A stretch of 47,812 bases of DNA from Fibrobacterota bacterium (GCA_003165595.1 PLWQ01000032.1:1-47812); one strand, 5' to 3'; counted from the first letter of the stretch, positions 31,347-40,160 are shown. Program-made: numbers and translations. Notes: generated by a model not told the origin, from the sequence alone.

Positions 31347-32160
31347 AGGTGATCCCTCCGCCGATGAGCATGATCGCGGAAAGCCCGGCGCATACGTATG
31401 CCGCGATGTCGCCCCCGGTCGTTGCGTTGCGGAACTGCTCCACGCGATGCGGGTCGACCGCTGCGCGATAACTGTCGTACGACGAATTGGCGTACAGCGC
31501 GCCGGCGATGGCGCCGCCTGCGGCAACCACGCCGCCAATAAACAGGGACGCGCGCAGAACCCGTACCTGTTTTGACGGGCCGGTCACGAACATGTTCCGA
31601 TAGCCGTGTTCCTTTGCAAAAGCGTCGAGCCGTTTCGCATCGTACCCGCAGAGCTTTGCCGCCACCACGGGTATGGCCATGGTGAGGATGTCGTCGATTT
31701 TGCCTTTGATCTTCTCCGACGAAACGCGAACCACCACGCCCGACTGCACATCGACAACGCGTACGTTTACCACATACGTTTGCCCGAGTTTTCCCATGCC
31801 CCCGGCGACCAGGAATTTTGCGCCGAGCAGTTTTCCCGCCTCAACCGCGCATTCCGAACTGGTGCACCCGGTCTGCTGAAAGCCCTGCTCCTTGAGAATT
31901 TCCTGCATCTGGCCGCGTTCGACAACGGTGTATTCCTTTAACTCCGCTATTGAGTTTCGCAGAGCATCGCTCACCGCGCTCGCCTCCAGGCGGGAAACGC
32001 CCTGGGCGTCGAGGTCGAGGATGGCGAGGGTGGGACCAACGCCGGTCTGGGCAAGGCAGAATGCTGCAAGCGCGAGCACGACATGCAGGCCTGCCCGCAG
32101 CAGGGGCATGTGCCGGATTTGCGCTTTGCGAAACAGAGGTGGTCTTGCCGATGCGATCAT
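31336..32160 (-). CDS. CsgG-like outer-membrane assembly protein
   Basis: 274 residues from ATG at 32,160; an ATG at 32,109 would give a more usual signal peptide (MPLLRAGLHVVLALAAFCLAQ). Neither has a good ribosome binding site. The CsgG/FlgO-type domain is clear: GPTLAILDLDAQGVSRLEASAVSDALRNSI, YTVVERGQMQEILKEQGF, then AGKLLGAKFLVAGGMGKLGQTYVVNVRVVDVQSG. Two hydrophobic segments near the C-terminus (LFIGGVVAAGGAIAGAL and AYVCAGLSAIMLIGGGITFAF) suggest membrane attachment. CsgG itself is a curli secretion pore; this protein lacks the lipobox Cys and its role is unknown. Confidence 0.7.
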   Translation of the reverse strand: MIASARPPLFRKAQIRHMPLLRAGLHVVLALAAFCLAQTGVGPTLAILDLDAQGVSRLEASAVSDALRNSIAELKEYTVVERGQMQEILKEQGFQQTGCTSSECAVEAGKLLGAKFLVAGGMGKLGQTYVVNVRVVDVQSGVVVRVSSEKIKGKIDDILTMAIPVVAAKLCGYDAKRLDAFAKEHGYRNMFVTGPSKQVRVLRASLFIGGVVAAGGAIAGALYANSSYDSYRAAVDPHRVEQFRNATTGGDIAAYVCAGLSAIMLIGGGITFAF

Positions 32161-32301
32161 GGATTCATAAAATAATATCAGCGGAAACAGCAGTCCCTAT
32201 TCACCTGCCGATGCCCCCGGGTCCCCGGCAAACCGCCTCGACCAAACAGCAACACTTATATTTATTGTTTGCGCTCGCTGACAACAAAACCCGGACGACC
32301 A

Positions 32302-33057
32302 ATGACGACAAGCGGAAATTTCGACCTCGAAAAAATAACCTCGCTGCTCGAAGGCCTTGAAGAAACCATTATCTTCAAACTCATTGACAGAGCGCAATTC
32401 CGGCTTAATCCGGCCGTATACATGCCCGGCCAGAGCGGTTTCGCGGGAGCGGCGCAGCAGAGCCTTTTCTCCCTCAGGCTGCGCAGTCAAGAGGAGATGG
32501 ACGCCCGGTTCGGCAGATTCTGCGTTGCCGAGGAACGTCCGTTCTGCGCAAGGCTGCCCAGACCCCGGCGCACGGCGGCGCTGCCGCCCACGGGACTGTG
32601 CATCGAGGACATCAATGCGGTAAACTTGTCGGGGAAGATCCTTTCGACCTATCTGGACCTTGTGCCCAGGATTTGCAGGAAGGGCGACGACGGCCACTAT
32701 GGTTCGAGCGTCGAGCACGACGTCTACGCTTTGCAGGCAATCGCACGCCGGATTCACTACGGCGCGCTCTATGTTGCCGAAAGTAAATTCTTGCACGACC
32801 GCAGCCGTTACACGCGGTTGATCCTGGAGAAGGACGTCAAGGGTCTCATTTCTCTTCTCACGAGGCCCGGCGTGGAAGACAGGATCATGGTGCGGATACG
32901 CGACAAAGTGGATTTTGCCCAGGCTAACGTGAACCGAACGAGCAGGCACGTGATAGATTCGGGCGTTGTATTCAGGTTCTACCGCGCCGCCGTTATCCCG
33001 CTTACCAAACGGGGCGAAGTGCTGTACCTTCTCAACAGAACATTGGACCAGCAATGA
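32302..33057 (+). CDS. Chorismate mutase, yeast/plant type (AroQ)
   Basis: 251 residues from ATG at 32,302. The all-helical eukaryote-type chorismate mutase is recognisable: LIDRAQFRLNPAVYMPG near the N-terminus, ILSTYLDLVPRICRKGDDGHYGSSVEHDVYALQAIARRIHYGALYVAESKF, YTRLILEKDVKGLISLLTRPGVEDRIMVRIRDKV and the C-terminal FRFYRAAVIPLTKRGEVLYL. The GDDGHYGSS loop and the Arg and Lys/Glu residues of the active site are present. It makes prephenate, the substrate of TyrA and PheA encoded next to it. It overlaps tyrA by 4 bases. No obvious regulatory domain beyond the fold. Confidence 0.9.
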   Translation: MTTSGNFDLEKITSLLEGLEETIIFKLIDRAQFRLNPAVYMPGQSGFAGAAQQSLFSLRLRSQEEMDARFGRFCVAEERPFCARLPRPRRTAALPPTGLCIEDINAVNLSGKILSTYLDLVPRICRKGDDGHYGSSVEHDVYALQAIARRIHYGALYVAESKFLHDRSRYTRLILEKDVKGLISLLTRPGVEDRIMVRIRDKVDFAQANVNRTSRHVIDSGVVFRFYRAAVIPLTKRGEVLYLLNRTLDQQ

Positions 33058-34178
33058 ACCGCCATGCTGCCGTATTCTCTCCAAAGACAGTGGCCATCTA
33101 CGGCGTCGGTCTGCTCGGCGGTTCCATCGGGCTGGCGCTCAAGACCTCGGGGCACAAGGGACGGATTGTCGGCTTTTCATCGCCGGCGGCGATCAAAACC
33201 GCCCTCGAACTCGGCTGCATCGACGAAGGCCATGGGTACGATTCTCTTGACACTATCGTCAAATCGATTGATTGCCTGTTCCTGTGCGCGCCCATTCACG
33301 CCATTATCACTGCGATAGAGCGGCTGGGATCGCTTTCGCTGCCGGTCGGCTGCATTATTACGGACGTGGGCAGCACCAAGAGCGAAATCGTTGCCGCCGC
33401 GCGGCGGTTCCTGCCGGAGCAGGTGCATTTTATCGGCGGCCACCCCATGGCGGGATCTGAAAAACGGGGTCCGTCCGCGGCAGACCCGTACCTGTTCCAG
33501 GACTCGATCTATGTCTTGACACCAGGAGAAAACGCTCCTGCCGGCATGGTGAGCGGTTTTGCCGCCTTCCTGGAGTCCAATCTCGGGTGCAGGCACGTCC
33601 TGCTTTCCCCCGACACGCACGACACTATCGCCGCGGCAGTGAGCCATGTCCCGCATCTCCTCGCAGTAGCTCTTGTCAACACTGCCGCGGCGATGAATGG
33701 CCGCATGCCGGGCACGCTGGCCCTGGCTGCGGGCGGATTTCGCGACATGACGCGCATCGCCTCGTCGCCCTATGCCATGTGGCGCGACATCCTGGCCACC
33801 AACAAATCGCGCATCGCGCCGCTGGTCGGGGAATTCGCGGCGACCCTGAACGTCATGAAGGACGAACTGCTTCGCGACGGGCTGGGCGACGCATTCAACG
33901 CCGCAGCCGAGACGCGCGCGAAGATTCCGCGGTCAAGCAAGGGTTTCATCGGCGCTCTGTACGAAGTATTTGTAATTGTCAAGGATCAACCGGGCATGAT
34001 CGCACTCATGGCCAACGTGTGCGCAAAGGAGAACATCAACATCAAGGATATAGAGGTACTCAAGGTACGGGAAAACGAGGCAGGGACAATCCGGCTTGCG
34101 TTCGAGACGCGCGATATTGCGCGTCGGGCCGTGGAACTCCTCAGGAACATCGGCGTCACGGCGTGGGAAAGGGAGTAA
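33054..34178 (+). CDS. tyrA: Prephenate dehydrogenase with ACT domain
   Basis: 374 residues; ATGA overlap with the mutase. NAD-binding start VAIYGVGLLGGSIGLAL. Catalytic region TDVGSTKSEIV, FIGGHPMAGSEKRGPSAADPYLF, then SPDTHDTIAAAVSHVPHLLAVALV with the His residues that bind prephenate. Residues about 300-374 are an ACT domain (EVFVIVKDQPGMIALMANVCAKENINIKDIEVLKV), the usual site of tyrosine feedback inhibition. Makes 4-hydroxyphenylpyruvate. One base separates it from the EPSP-synthase-like gene. Confidence 0.93.
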   Translation: MNRHAAVFSPKTVAIYGVGLLGGSIGLALKTSGHKGRIVGFSSPAAIKTALELGCIDEGHGYDSLDTIVKSIDCLFLCAPIHAIITAIERLGSLSLPVGCIITDVGSTKSEIVAAARRFLPEQVHFIGGHPMAGSEKRGPSAADPYLFQDSIYVLTPGENAPAGMVSGFAAFLESNLGCRHVLLSPDTHDTIAAAVSHVPHLLAVALVNTAAAMNGRMPGTLALAAGGFRDMTRIASSPYAMWRDILATNKSRIAPLVGEFAATLNVMKDELLRDGLGDAFNAAAETRAKIPRSSKGFIGALYEVFVIVKDQPGMIALMANVCAKENINIKDIEVLKVRENEAGTIRLAFETRDIARRAVELLRNIGVTAWERE

Positions 34179-34179
34179 C

Positions 34180-35526
34180 GTGCTGGAAATCAAACAGGCC
34201 AGGGAAATACGGGGATCGGTGCGGATTCCGCCGAGCGGGGATCTTTTTTTTGTGAGCATTGTGGCTTCGCTCGCGGCGAAAACAACAACCAGGATATCGC
34301 CGGTCACGGATATTCCTCTCGTGCCGTGGTGGGAAAAGGTGTTCGCGGGCCATGCCGCTTTTTCCTGCGAAGGCGACAGCTGCATTGTGCAACCCGTGGA
34401 CGATCCCGGCGCGCAGCCCATCACCCTGTCGTACGACGAGATACCCTACCGCGATTTCGTGGTGTTCGCGCTTCTGGGGCTCGGCAAGACCATGTTCATC
34501 GACCCGCTGCCCGGGGCCAGGGTCGAGGTATGGACGAAATGCGCGGCAGACCTTGGCTGCAACCTGCACACGGTTGATTTCAACGGGAAGCAGGCCCTGA
34601 AGCTTGACGGAGGGGATAACTTCCGGGTGCGCGACACGGTAAAGCCGATCGACGAGGTGCATCCGATTCTGGGCCTGGCGCTGGGACTAGCCAGGCAGGT
34701 GTCGTTTGTCACCGACGAAGTATTTACGAGCCCCATCCGCCATGCGCTCACCGCGTTCGGCTACACGCTGTCGGTCACCAACAACCTGCGCGACAAGAAC
34801 GAAGATCCGCTTATCCGTCGCATGCGTTTTATGCAGATCGGTAAGAAATCGGAAGGCCCGGTGCTGTTCACCGTTGCCGCCGATCTTTCCAAAAGGGAAG
34901 ACATCGCTCCCGTCATTACGCTTCCCGGCGACGACGTCCTGTGCGCCATTTTTGCGGTCGCAAAATGCATAGTTCCCAAGGGCAGCCTCATTATAGAAAA
35001 TGCGGGGCTCGAATCGTGGAGCATGGCCACGCTTTCGCTGTTCCGGAAGATGGGAGGCGCGGTCGCGATGCAGGAGACCGGCGCCACGTCATTCGGCTCC
35101 TGCGGAACCGTCACGTTCACCAAGTTCGGCCACAGCGGCCGGAAAGTTGAATGCGTGCCGCTGTTCCAGTATGCGCCGCAGCTGCCCGCCATGGTGGTAC
35201 TTGCGGCGTACGGCGCCGGCCAGTCGGTGTTCCGCGGATGTGCCGACCTCAGGAACGACGAACCGGACGGCATCGAGCAGATTCTCTCATGCGTAAACCT
35301 TTTGGGCGCTCGCCACGGCGAAATGCCGGACGGCATCGTGATCGACGGCGGCCGCCAGTTCGACGGGTTCGATTTGCCGGACCATGTTCCCGCCCATCTT
35401 GCAGCCAGCTTTGCCGTTGCCGGCCTGCATTGCTTGGGAAAGACGATGGTGAACGACGAGGCGATACTGAGAAAGTGGCCGAGGTTTGCGGAGATGCTGT
35501 TGTCGATTTGCCAATTCAGGGAATAA
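34180..35526 (+). CDS. EPSP-synthase-like protein lacking most catalytic residues
   Basis: 448 residues from GTG at 34,180 (AAAGGGAG upstream), the length of EPSP synthases. The fold is recognisable from the IRGSVRIPPSG start, repeated strand-helix units and the end DEAILRKWPRFAEMLLSI. Active-site signatures are changed. PGSKS..NR at the N-terminus is PPSGDLFFV; no NAGT..R; no SSQ; the KE(S/T)DR motif reads NDEPDG; DHR reads DHV. Only the Lys before the final P.F remains. It sits inside an aromatic cluster, two bases after tyrA. It may be a non-catalytic partner, a changed enzyme or a relic. The coding frame is intact and well started. Confidence 0.7.
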   Translation: MLEIKQAREIRGSVRIPPSGDLFFVSIVASLAAKTTTRISPVTDIPLVPWWEKVFAGHAAFSCEGDSCIVQPVDDPGAQPITLSYDEIPYRDFVVFALLGLGKTMFIDPLPGARVEVWTKCAADLGCNLHTVDFNGKQALKLDGGDNFRVRDTVKPIDEVHPILGLALGLARQVSFVTDEVFTSPIRHALTAFGYTLSVTNNLRDKNEDPLIRRMRFMQIGKKSEGPVLFTVAADLSKREDIAPVITLPGDDVLCAIFAVAKCIVPKGSLIIENAGLESWSMATLSLFRKMGGAVAMQETGATSFGSCGTVTFTKFGHSGRKVECVPLFQYAPQLPAMVVLAAYGAGQSVFRGCADLRNDEPDGIEQILSCVNLLGARHGEMPDGIVIDGGRQFDGFDLPDHVPAHLAASFAVAGLHCLGKTMVNDEAILRKWPRFAEMLLSICQFRE

Positions 35527-35635
35527 GAGTACTTCTTGACATTTCGAGAAAGAAAGGTTTGTTTAAAGGGGGTTACGAGTAGGGGCACAAAATTTTGTGC
35601 CTCTACAAAATGCCGACCTATAATCCGCCCTTCCT

Positions 35636-35730
35636 ATTGGGCGGGTTGAATCTTCGGGCTCGGCCTGTCGGCCTCGGTGCCGGACCGCCCCTTGGTCGCC
35701 TTCGGCGCAAACTGGCCCGTTGTAATTTGC
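35636..35730 (+). repeat. Dispersed GC-rich intergenic repeat A, copy 3 (shorter)
   Basis: The core at 35,656-35,691 reads GGGCTCGGCC, TGTC, GGCCTCGGTGCCGGA, CCGCCCC, nearly identical to copies at 17,374 and 23,413. The GACCGGCAC block of copies 1 and 2 is missing. It lies between the EPSP-like gene and nadK, which rules out nadK starts upstream of 35,776. Confidence 0.7.
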
Positions 35731-35775
35731 AATCTGGAATCTGGAATTTCCTTTGACCCGAACCCCGGGGTTCCC

Positions 35776-36672
35776 ATGAAACCCGTCACCTCCTTCGGCA
35801 TCGTCGCCTTCAAGAAATCGGACAAGGTCCGGTTCACCCTCGACCGGATTCTCGCATGGTCGGAGCAGAGCGGCAAGCCGGTATTTTTTCATCCCGCGCT
35901 CGCATCCTACATCCGCAACGCCGCCTACGTGTGCGCCACCGAGGCGGAGTTGCTTGTCAAGAGCGAAGCGCTCGTATCGGTGGGCGGCGACGGCACGTTC
36001 CTGTCTACCGTGCACCTGTCGCATTTCTCCGGCAAACCGGTTATCGGCGTCAACACGGGGGGCCTGGGGTTTCTTACCGACATCGGGCCCGAAACCCTTG
36101 AGCAGGACCTTGATCGGATTGCACAAGGCGACTTCACCACGTTCGTGCGCATGCTTCTGGAGGCCAGGGTTCTGCGGGACGGCGCCGAAATCAAGGTGAT
36201 GCGCGCGCTCAACGACATCTTTATTAACCGGTGCGACAAGCCCAAGCTCATGTCGGTGAAGGCCTGGAGCGGCGACCAGTATATCAGCGAATTTGTGGCC
36301 GACGGCCTCATCGTGGCATCGCCCTCGGGATCCACCGCGTATTCGCTTGCCGCAGGCGGCCCCATCGTGCACCCGCGTGTAAAGGCGCTGCTGCTCACTC
36401 CCATTTGCCCGCACTCGCTCACCGAGCGGCCGCTTATCCTTCCCTGCGACCTGCCGGTACGCATCCTGATGAGCCAGGACAACGCCGAAATGGTGCTCAG
36501 CGCCGACGGCATCGACAACATGCGCCTCAAGACCGGCGACGAAGTGATCGTTACCTATTGCGGCGATCAGACCAATCTTGTGCAGCTTTCGGGACGCTCG
36601 TATTTCGACCTGCTGCGTTCCAAGCTGGGATGGGGAAAAGACCACAAGGCCGGCGAGGTAACCGACGCATGA
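35776..36672 (+). CDS. nadK: NAD kinase
   Basis: 298 residues from ATG at 35,776; in-frame upstream codons run into repeat A. Motifs: LVSVGGDGTFLSTVHL (GGDGT), VIGVNTGGLGFLTDI, ALNDIFINR (the NE motif reads ND here), and VADGLIVASPSGSTAYSLAAGGPIVHP. It phosphorylates NAD to NADP in the cytoplasm. The stop overlaps the recN start (ATGA), a common nadK-recN arrangement. Confidence 0.95.
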   Translation: MKPVTSFGIVAFKKSDKVRFTLDRILAWSEQSGKPVFFHPALASYIRNAAYVCATEAELLVKSEALVSVGGDGTFLSTVHLSHFSGKPVIGVNTGGLGFLTDIGPETLEQDLDRIAQGDFTTFVRMLLEARVLRDGAEIKVMRALNDIFINRCDKPKLMSVKAWSGDQYISEFVADGLIVASPSGSTAYSLAAGGPIVHPRVKALLLTPICPHSLTERPLILPCDLPVRILMSQDNAEMVLSADGIDNMRLKTGDEVIVTYCGDQTNLVQLSGRSYFDLLRSKLGWGKDHKAGEVTDA

Positions 36673-38336
36673 TCCGGGAACTGCGCATTCGCAATCTCGC
36701 GCTCATCGAAGACGTGCACGTGGAGTTTTCGAGCGGCTTCTCGGTGTTTACGGGTGAGACCGGCGCGGGCAAGTCGATACTTGTAGGCGCCATCGGGCTT
36801 CTTCTGGGCGAGCGGGCGTCGAGCGAACAGGTGCGAAGCGGCAGCGACGAGGCAGAAGTAAACGGCGTGTTCGAGCTTCACGACATGCGAAAGCCGCTCG
36901 CCGAAGTCTTTGAACAGAACGGCATCCCTCGCGAGGCGGGCGAGTGCATCGTGCGCCGCGTGATTTCCCGCAGCGGGAAGAACCGCGTCTACATCAACCA
37001 GGTGCCGCTGCCGCTGTCGGTGCTCAAGACCGTGGGCGACAACCTTGTGGATTTCCACGGCCAGCACGAGCACCAGTCGCTGCTTGATCCGGACAACCCG
37101 AGCCGCACTATTGACGGCCTCTCTGGAGTAGCCGGCCCTGCCGCGGAATACGGCGCCAGGTATGACGCGCTTGCGGCCGCGCGGGAAGCGCTGAGCGCGC
37201 ATGACAGGCGGGCCGCAGACCTTGCCGCCCGCAGGGACGTCATCGAGTTCGCCCACAACGAAATCAAGACCCTCAGCCTCGCCGCGGGCGAGGAATCGCG
37301 GCTCGAAGAAGAGCTTGCGCTTCTTTCGTCGTCGTCCCAGCGGCTGGAGTGTGTCTCAAAAATCAATGACCTGCTGGCCGACGACGAAACCGGCATCAAC
37401 CGCGCCATCGGTACCATCAGGAAGAGCCTCGAAACGCTTGGCAGGTTCGATCCGTCGGCCTTGCCGTGGCTCACCGATATGCAGCCGCCCGCCTCGGTTT
37501 TTTCGGCGCTGGAAGCGTATTGCGGATCCTACCTGGAGAAAGCAGGGGCCGCGCTCGATCCGTCGCAGCTGGACGCCATCAATGCCCGGCTCGCAAAAAT
37601 CCAAAGGCTCAAGAAGAAATACGGCTGCGATTTTGACGGTCTTATTACAAAAGAGAAGCAGCTCGCTGCCGATCTCGTGGCGCTTGGAAACACCGGGGCC
37701 GACAGGGAGTTGCTGGCGCAACAGGAAGCATCCGCCCGCGGCGCGTGTCTCAAGGCAGGGGCGGCGCTTTCGGCCGGCCGCAGGAAACAGGCGGCCGCTT
37801 TCGACAGGGCGATAACCGCGGAAATGGCCAAGCTTGGCTTTACCGGGGGGGAATGGAAAACGGAGTTCGTGCCGTTTGATTCGCCGCAGGCCTTCGGGCT
37901 CGAGGACGCGCGTTTCCTGGTGCGCACCAACCCGGGCGAACCGCTGCTTCCTCTTGTCAAGATAGCATCGGGCGGGGAGGTTTCCCGGCTCATGCTGGCG
38001 ATTAAGACCGTGCTCGCCTCGCACGACCACATTCCCATTCTCGTGTTCGACGAGATCGACTCCGGCATCGGGGGCATGCTTGCCAAGGAGGTTGCCGTTG
38101 CGCTCGTTTCGCTGAGCGCTTCGCATCAGGTGCTCTGCATTTCGCACCTGCACCAGATCGCCTCTCTTGCCGACCATCACTACCACGTGTACAAAGACGC
38201 ACAGGCGGGCCGCACCGTCACCATGGTGAAGCAGCTTACCAAAGAGGAGCGGATTGACGAGATTTCACGGATGCTGGGCGGCGATTCCGCGATCGCGAGG
38301 AAGCATGCAGAGGAATTGCTTAGAAAAAAAGGATGA
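36669..38336 (+). CDS. recN: DNA repair protein RecN
   Basis: 555 residues. SMC-like ATPase with Walker A FTGETGAGKSILVGAI, then DFHGQHEHQSLL, a central coiled-coil part (about 170-400), signature IASGGEVSRLMLAIK and Walker B ILVFDEIDSGIGG, ending CISHLHQIASLADHHYHVYK. It helps join broken chromosome ends in recombinational repair. Overlaps nadK by 4 bases. The 226-base gap to the convergent pheA gene holds only GAAGGATGA-type repeats in both orientations (about 38,328-38,351 and 38,542-38,562). Confidence 0.96.
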   Translation: MIRELRIRNLALIEDVHVEFSSGFSVFTGETGAGKSILVGAIGLLLGERASSEQVRSGSDEAEVNGVFELHDMRKPLAEVFEQNGIPREAGECIVRRVISRSGKNRVYINQVPLPLSVLKTVGDNLVDFHGQHEHQSLLDPDNPSRTIDGLSGVAGPAAEYGARYDALAAAREALSAHDRRAADLAARRDVIEFAHNEIKTLSLAAGEESRLEEELALLSSSSQRLECVSKINDLLADDETGINRAIGTIRKSLETLGRFDPSALPWLTDMQPPASVFSALEAYCGSYLEKAGAALDPSQLDAINARLAKIQRLKKKYGCDFDGLITKEKQLAADLVALGNTGADRELLAQQEASARGACLKAGAALSAGRRKQAAAFDRAITAEMAKLGFTGGEWKTEFVPFDSPQAFGLEDARFLVRTNPGEPLLPLVKIASGGEVSRLMLAIKTVLASHDHIPILVFDEIDSGIGGMLAKEVAVALVSLSASHQVLCISHLHQIASLADHHYHVYKDAQAGRTVTMVKQLTKEERIDEISRMLGGDSAIARKHAEELLRKKG

Positions 38337-38562
38337 AGGCTGAAGGATGAATAAGAAAGATGAAGGCGGAAGAAAACAGGGGGCAGAAATATGAGCGGAT
38401 GCGAAAGAGAAGAATGCAATTAACGCGCGTACTGGTCATGGAGATGTGGCATGGATCGCGGTCATCCCATAGCGGTCGAGGCGGACGAAATAATGGCAAT
38501 AATGTAACTTGCGCAAAAAAGTGAAGGCTAGATAAGGGAGTTCTTTCATCCTTCATCCTTTC

Positions 38563-39414
38563 TTATCTCTTCTTGCAATCCGGCTCAACCAGCTTGCCGC
38601 GATCGTAGGAGCCCAGCGGCCGCAGGAACATGGTGATTTCCCTGAGATGGTTGAGCGCGTTCTGCTGTCGCTCGTCGCCGAAATCTCCCGCAAAGTCAAG
38701 ATAAAAAAGGTATTCGAAGGGCTTGCCGTGCACCGGCCGGGACTCGATCTTGAGCAGATCGATGTCGCGAAGCGCAAACACGCTGAGTGCCTTAAAGAGC
38801 GCGCCGGGAATGTTCTTGAGCGAAAACACCACGGTCGTCTTGCGGCTTCCTGCGCCTTTGGACACGGCCGCCCGGCGCCGCGACAAAATGAGAAACCGTG
38901 TGATGTTCGCTTTGTTGTCCTCTATGTTCCGGGCGAGCACGTTCATGTCGTAGTCGATGGCGGCCTGCAGCGAGGCAATTGCCGCCGCGTCAAGAAGCCG
39001 TTTGTCGCGTATCGTCCGCGCGGCAACCGCCGTGTTGGAGACAGGGACCCGTTCCACCCGCGGGAGCCTGTCCAGATACCTCTTGCATTGAGCAAGTCCC
39101 TGCGGATGGGAAAACACGCGCCGGATATCGCGCGGCCGCACCCCGTGATTGGCGATGAGGCAATGTGCCACGCGCAGGAAGATTTCCCCGGTAATAAACA
39201 GATTGCTCTTCAGGAGCAAGTCGTAGTTCTGGTGGATGCTTCCCGTGAGCGAATTCTCAATGGGAATGATGCCGTGCACCGCCTTTCCCCGGGACACTGC
39301 GGCGAATACGTCGTCGAACTCGGGAACGGGCACCAGCGAGTTACGGACGCCAAAGTACTGGGACGCCGCGAGCTCGGCAAACGCGCCTCGTTCACCTGCA
39401 AAAGCGATTTTCAT
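38563..39414 (-). CDS. pheA: Prephenate dehydratase with ACT domain
   Basis: 283 residues starting MKIAFAGERGAFAELAA, typical of the stand-alone enzyme. Catalytic motifs: GIIPIENSLTGSIHQNYDLL, VFSHPQGLAQCKRYL, VSNTAVAA (in place of the frequent STA.AA) and NITRFLIL, the TRF motif. ACT domain: VVFSLKNIPGALFKALSVFALRDIDLLKIESRP, the phenylalanine-binding ESRP site. Converts prephenate to phenylpyruvate. Transcribed toward recN; overlaps the NlpC/P60 gene by 4 bases. Confidence 0.94.
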   Translation of the reverse strand: MKIAFAGERGAFAELAASQYFGVRNSLVPVPEFDDVFAAVSRGKAVHGIIPIENSLTGSIHQNYDLLLKSNLFITGEIFLRVAHCLIANHGVRPRDIRRVFSHPQGLAQCKRYLDRLPRVERVPVSNTAVAARTIRDKRLLDAAAIASLQAAIDYDMNVLARNIEDNKANITRFLILSRRRAAVSKGAGSRKTTVVFSLKNIPGALFKALSVFALRDIDLLKIESRPVHGKPFEYLFYLDFAGDFGDERQQNALNHLREITMFLRPLGSYDRGKLVEPDCKKR

Positions 39415-39956
39415 CGGAAAACCCTCCGTAGCATTGCAAAATGCTTTGTGTAGTACTCGTCGTCAAGCCTGTCGTAGCGGATACCCTTGGATGAACTCGC
39501 ATGAACAAACGCGCCGTTTCCCAGGTAAATGCCCACGTGGTTGATGGAACCGAACGCGCCCCCCTTGACAAAAACAAGATCTCCCGGCCGCGCGTCCCTC
39601 CTGGAAACTTCCCGCCCAACATGCTTGAGGTCCCTGGTCGACCGCGGAAGCCTGACGCCGCTCAGTTCGCGAAACACCGTCACCACGAACCCGGAACAGT
39701 CGAAGCCGCGCCGGTCCATGCCGCCGGTCTTGTACCGAACGCCGAGGTAGGAGTCAACGACCTTCCGGAGCTTGTCTTCGAACGCTGTGCGAATCTCGCC
39801 ACCGCTTGCGTCCGAAGAGGTCTCCTCGCCGGATGTTCCCCGGCCGGCGGGGCTGAGGCGGGACGATGAAGCGCAGGAAACAACAAGGGCAAACAGCAGG
39901 GGAGCGGCACAAAGAATAATTCGCGTTACGACAGCGGACTTGTTGCCCATGCGCAT
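39411..39956 (-). CDS. NlpC/P60 peptidoglycan hydrolase lipoprotein
   Basis: 181 residues from ATG at 39,956 (39,950 possible). Signal peptide with lipobox (LLFALVVSC). NlpC/P60 domain: YLGVRYKTGGMDRRGFDCSGFVVTVF with catalytic Cys, LPRSTRDLKHVGREVSRRDARPGDLVFVKG, and INHVGIYLGNGAFVHASSSKGI with the catalytic His. It cleaves peptide cross-links of peptidoglycan from the outer-membrane side. A plus-strand TATAAT at 39,965-39,970 lies just upstream, pointing the other way. Confidence 0.9.
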   Translation of the reverse strand: MRMGNKSAVVTRIILCAAPLLFALVVSCASSSRLSPAGRGTSGEETSSDASGGEIRTAFEDKLRKVVDSYLGVRYKTGGMDRRGFDCSGFVVTVFRELSGVRLPRSTRDLKHVGREVSRRDARPGDLVFVKGGAFGSINHVGIYLGNGAFVHASSSKGIRYDRLDDEYYTKHFAMLRRVFR

Positions 39957-40002
39957 GACACAAATATAATAGAGGCGCTTTGGTGATTTGTGCGGGTCCC
40001 GC

Positions 40003-40160
40003 CAGGGTGCGCCCCTGTCGGCCCTTGCAATGCGAAAATGCACCCCGTCCGCACAGGAGCTTGTGAGTGCCCAAACACCCTTTAGGAAAAGCGCTTGCGC
40101 GAAATACCGCTCCTGTGTGGACGGGTCGCTTCTGCAAGGGCCTTTCGGGGCATCACCCTG
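40003..40160 (+). ncRNA. Long imperfect hairpin, candidate structured RNA
   Basis: Three nested stems: CAGGGTG.GCCCC (40,003-40,015) with GGGG...CACCCTG (40,147-40,160); GGCCCTTGCA (40,020-40,029) with TGCAAGGGCC (40,133-40,142), perfect; CCCGTCC.CACAGGAGC (40,044-40,060) with 40,108-40,124, one G-U pair. The 47-base tip is weakly paired. The roughly 160-base rod with an internal bubble resembles 6S RNA in shape. A plus-strand TATAAT (39,965-39,970), with TTGCCC 16 bases before it, could drive it. A miniature transposon remnant is the main alternative. Strand uncertain. Confidence 0.4.
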
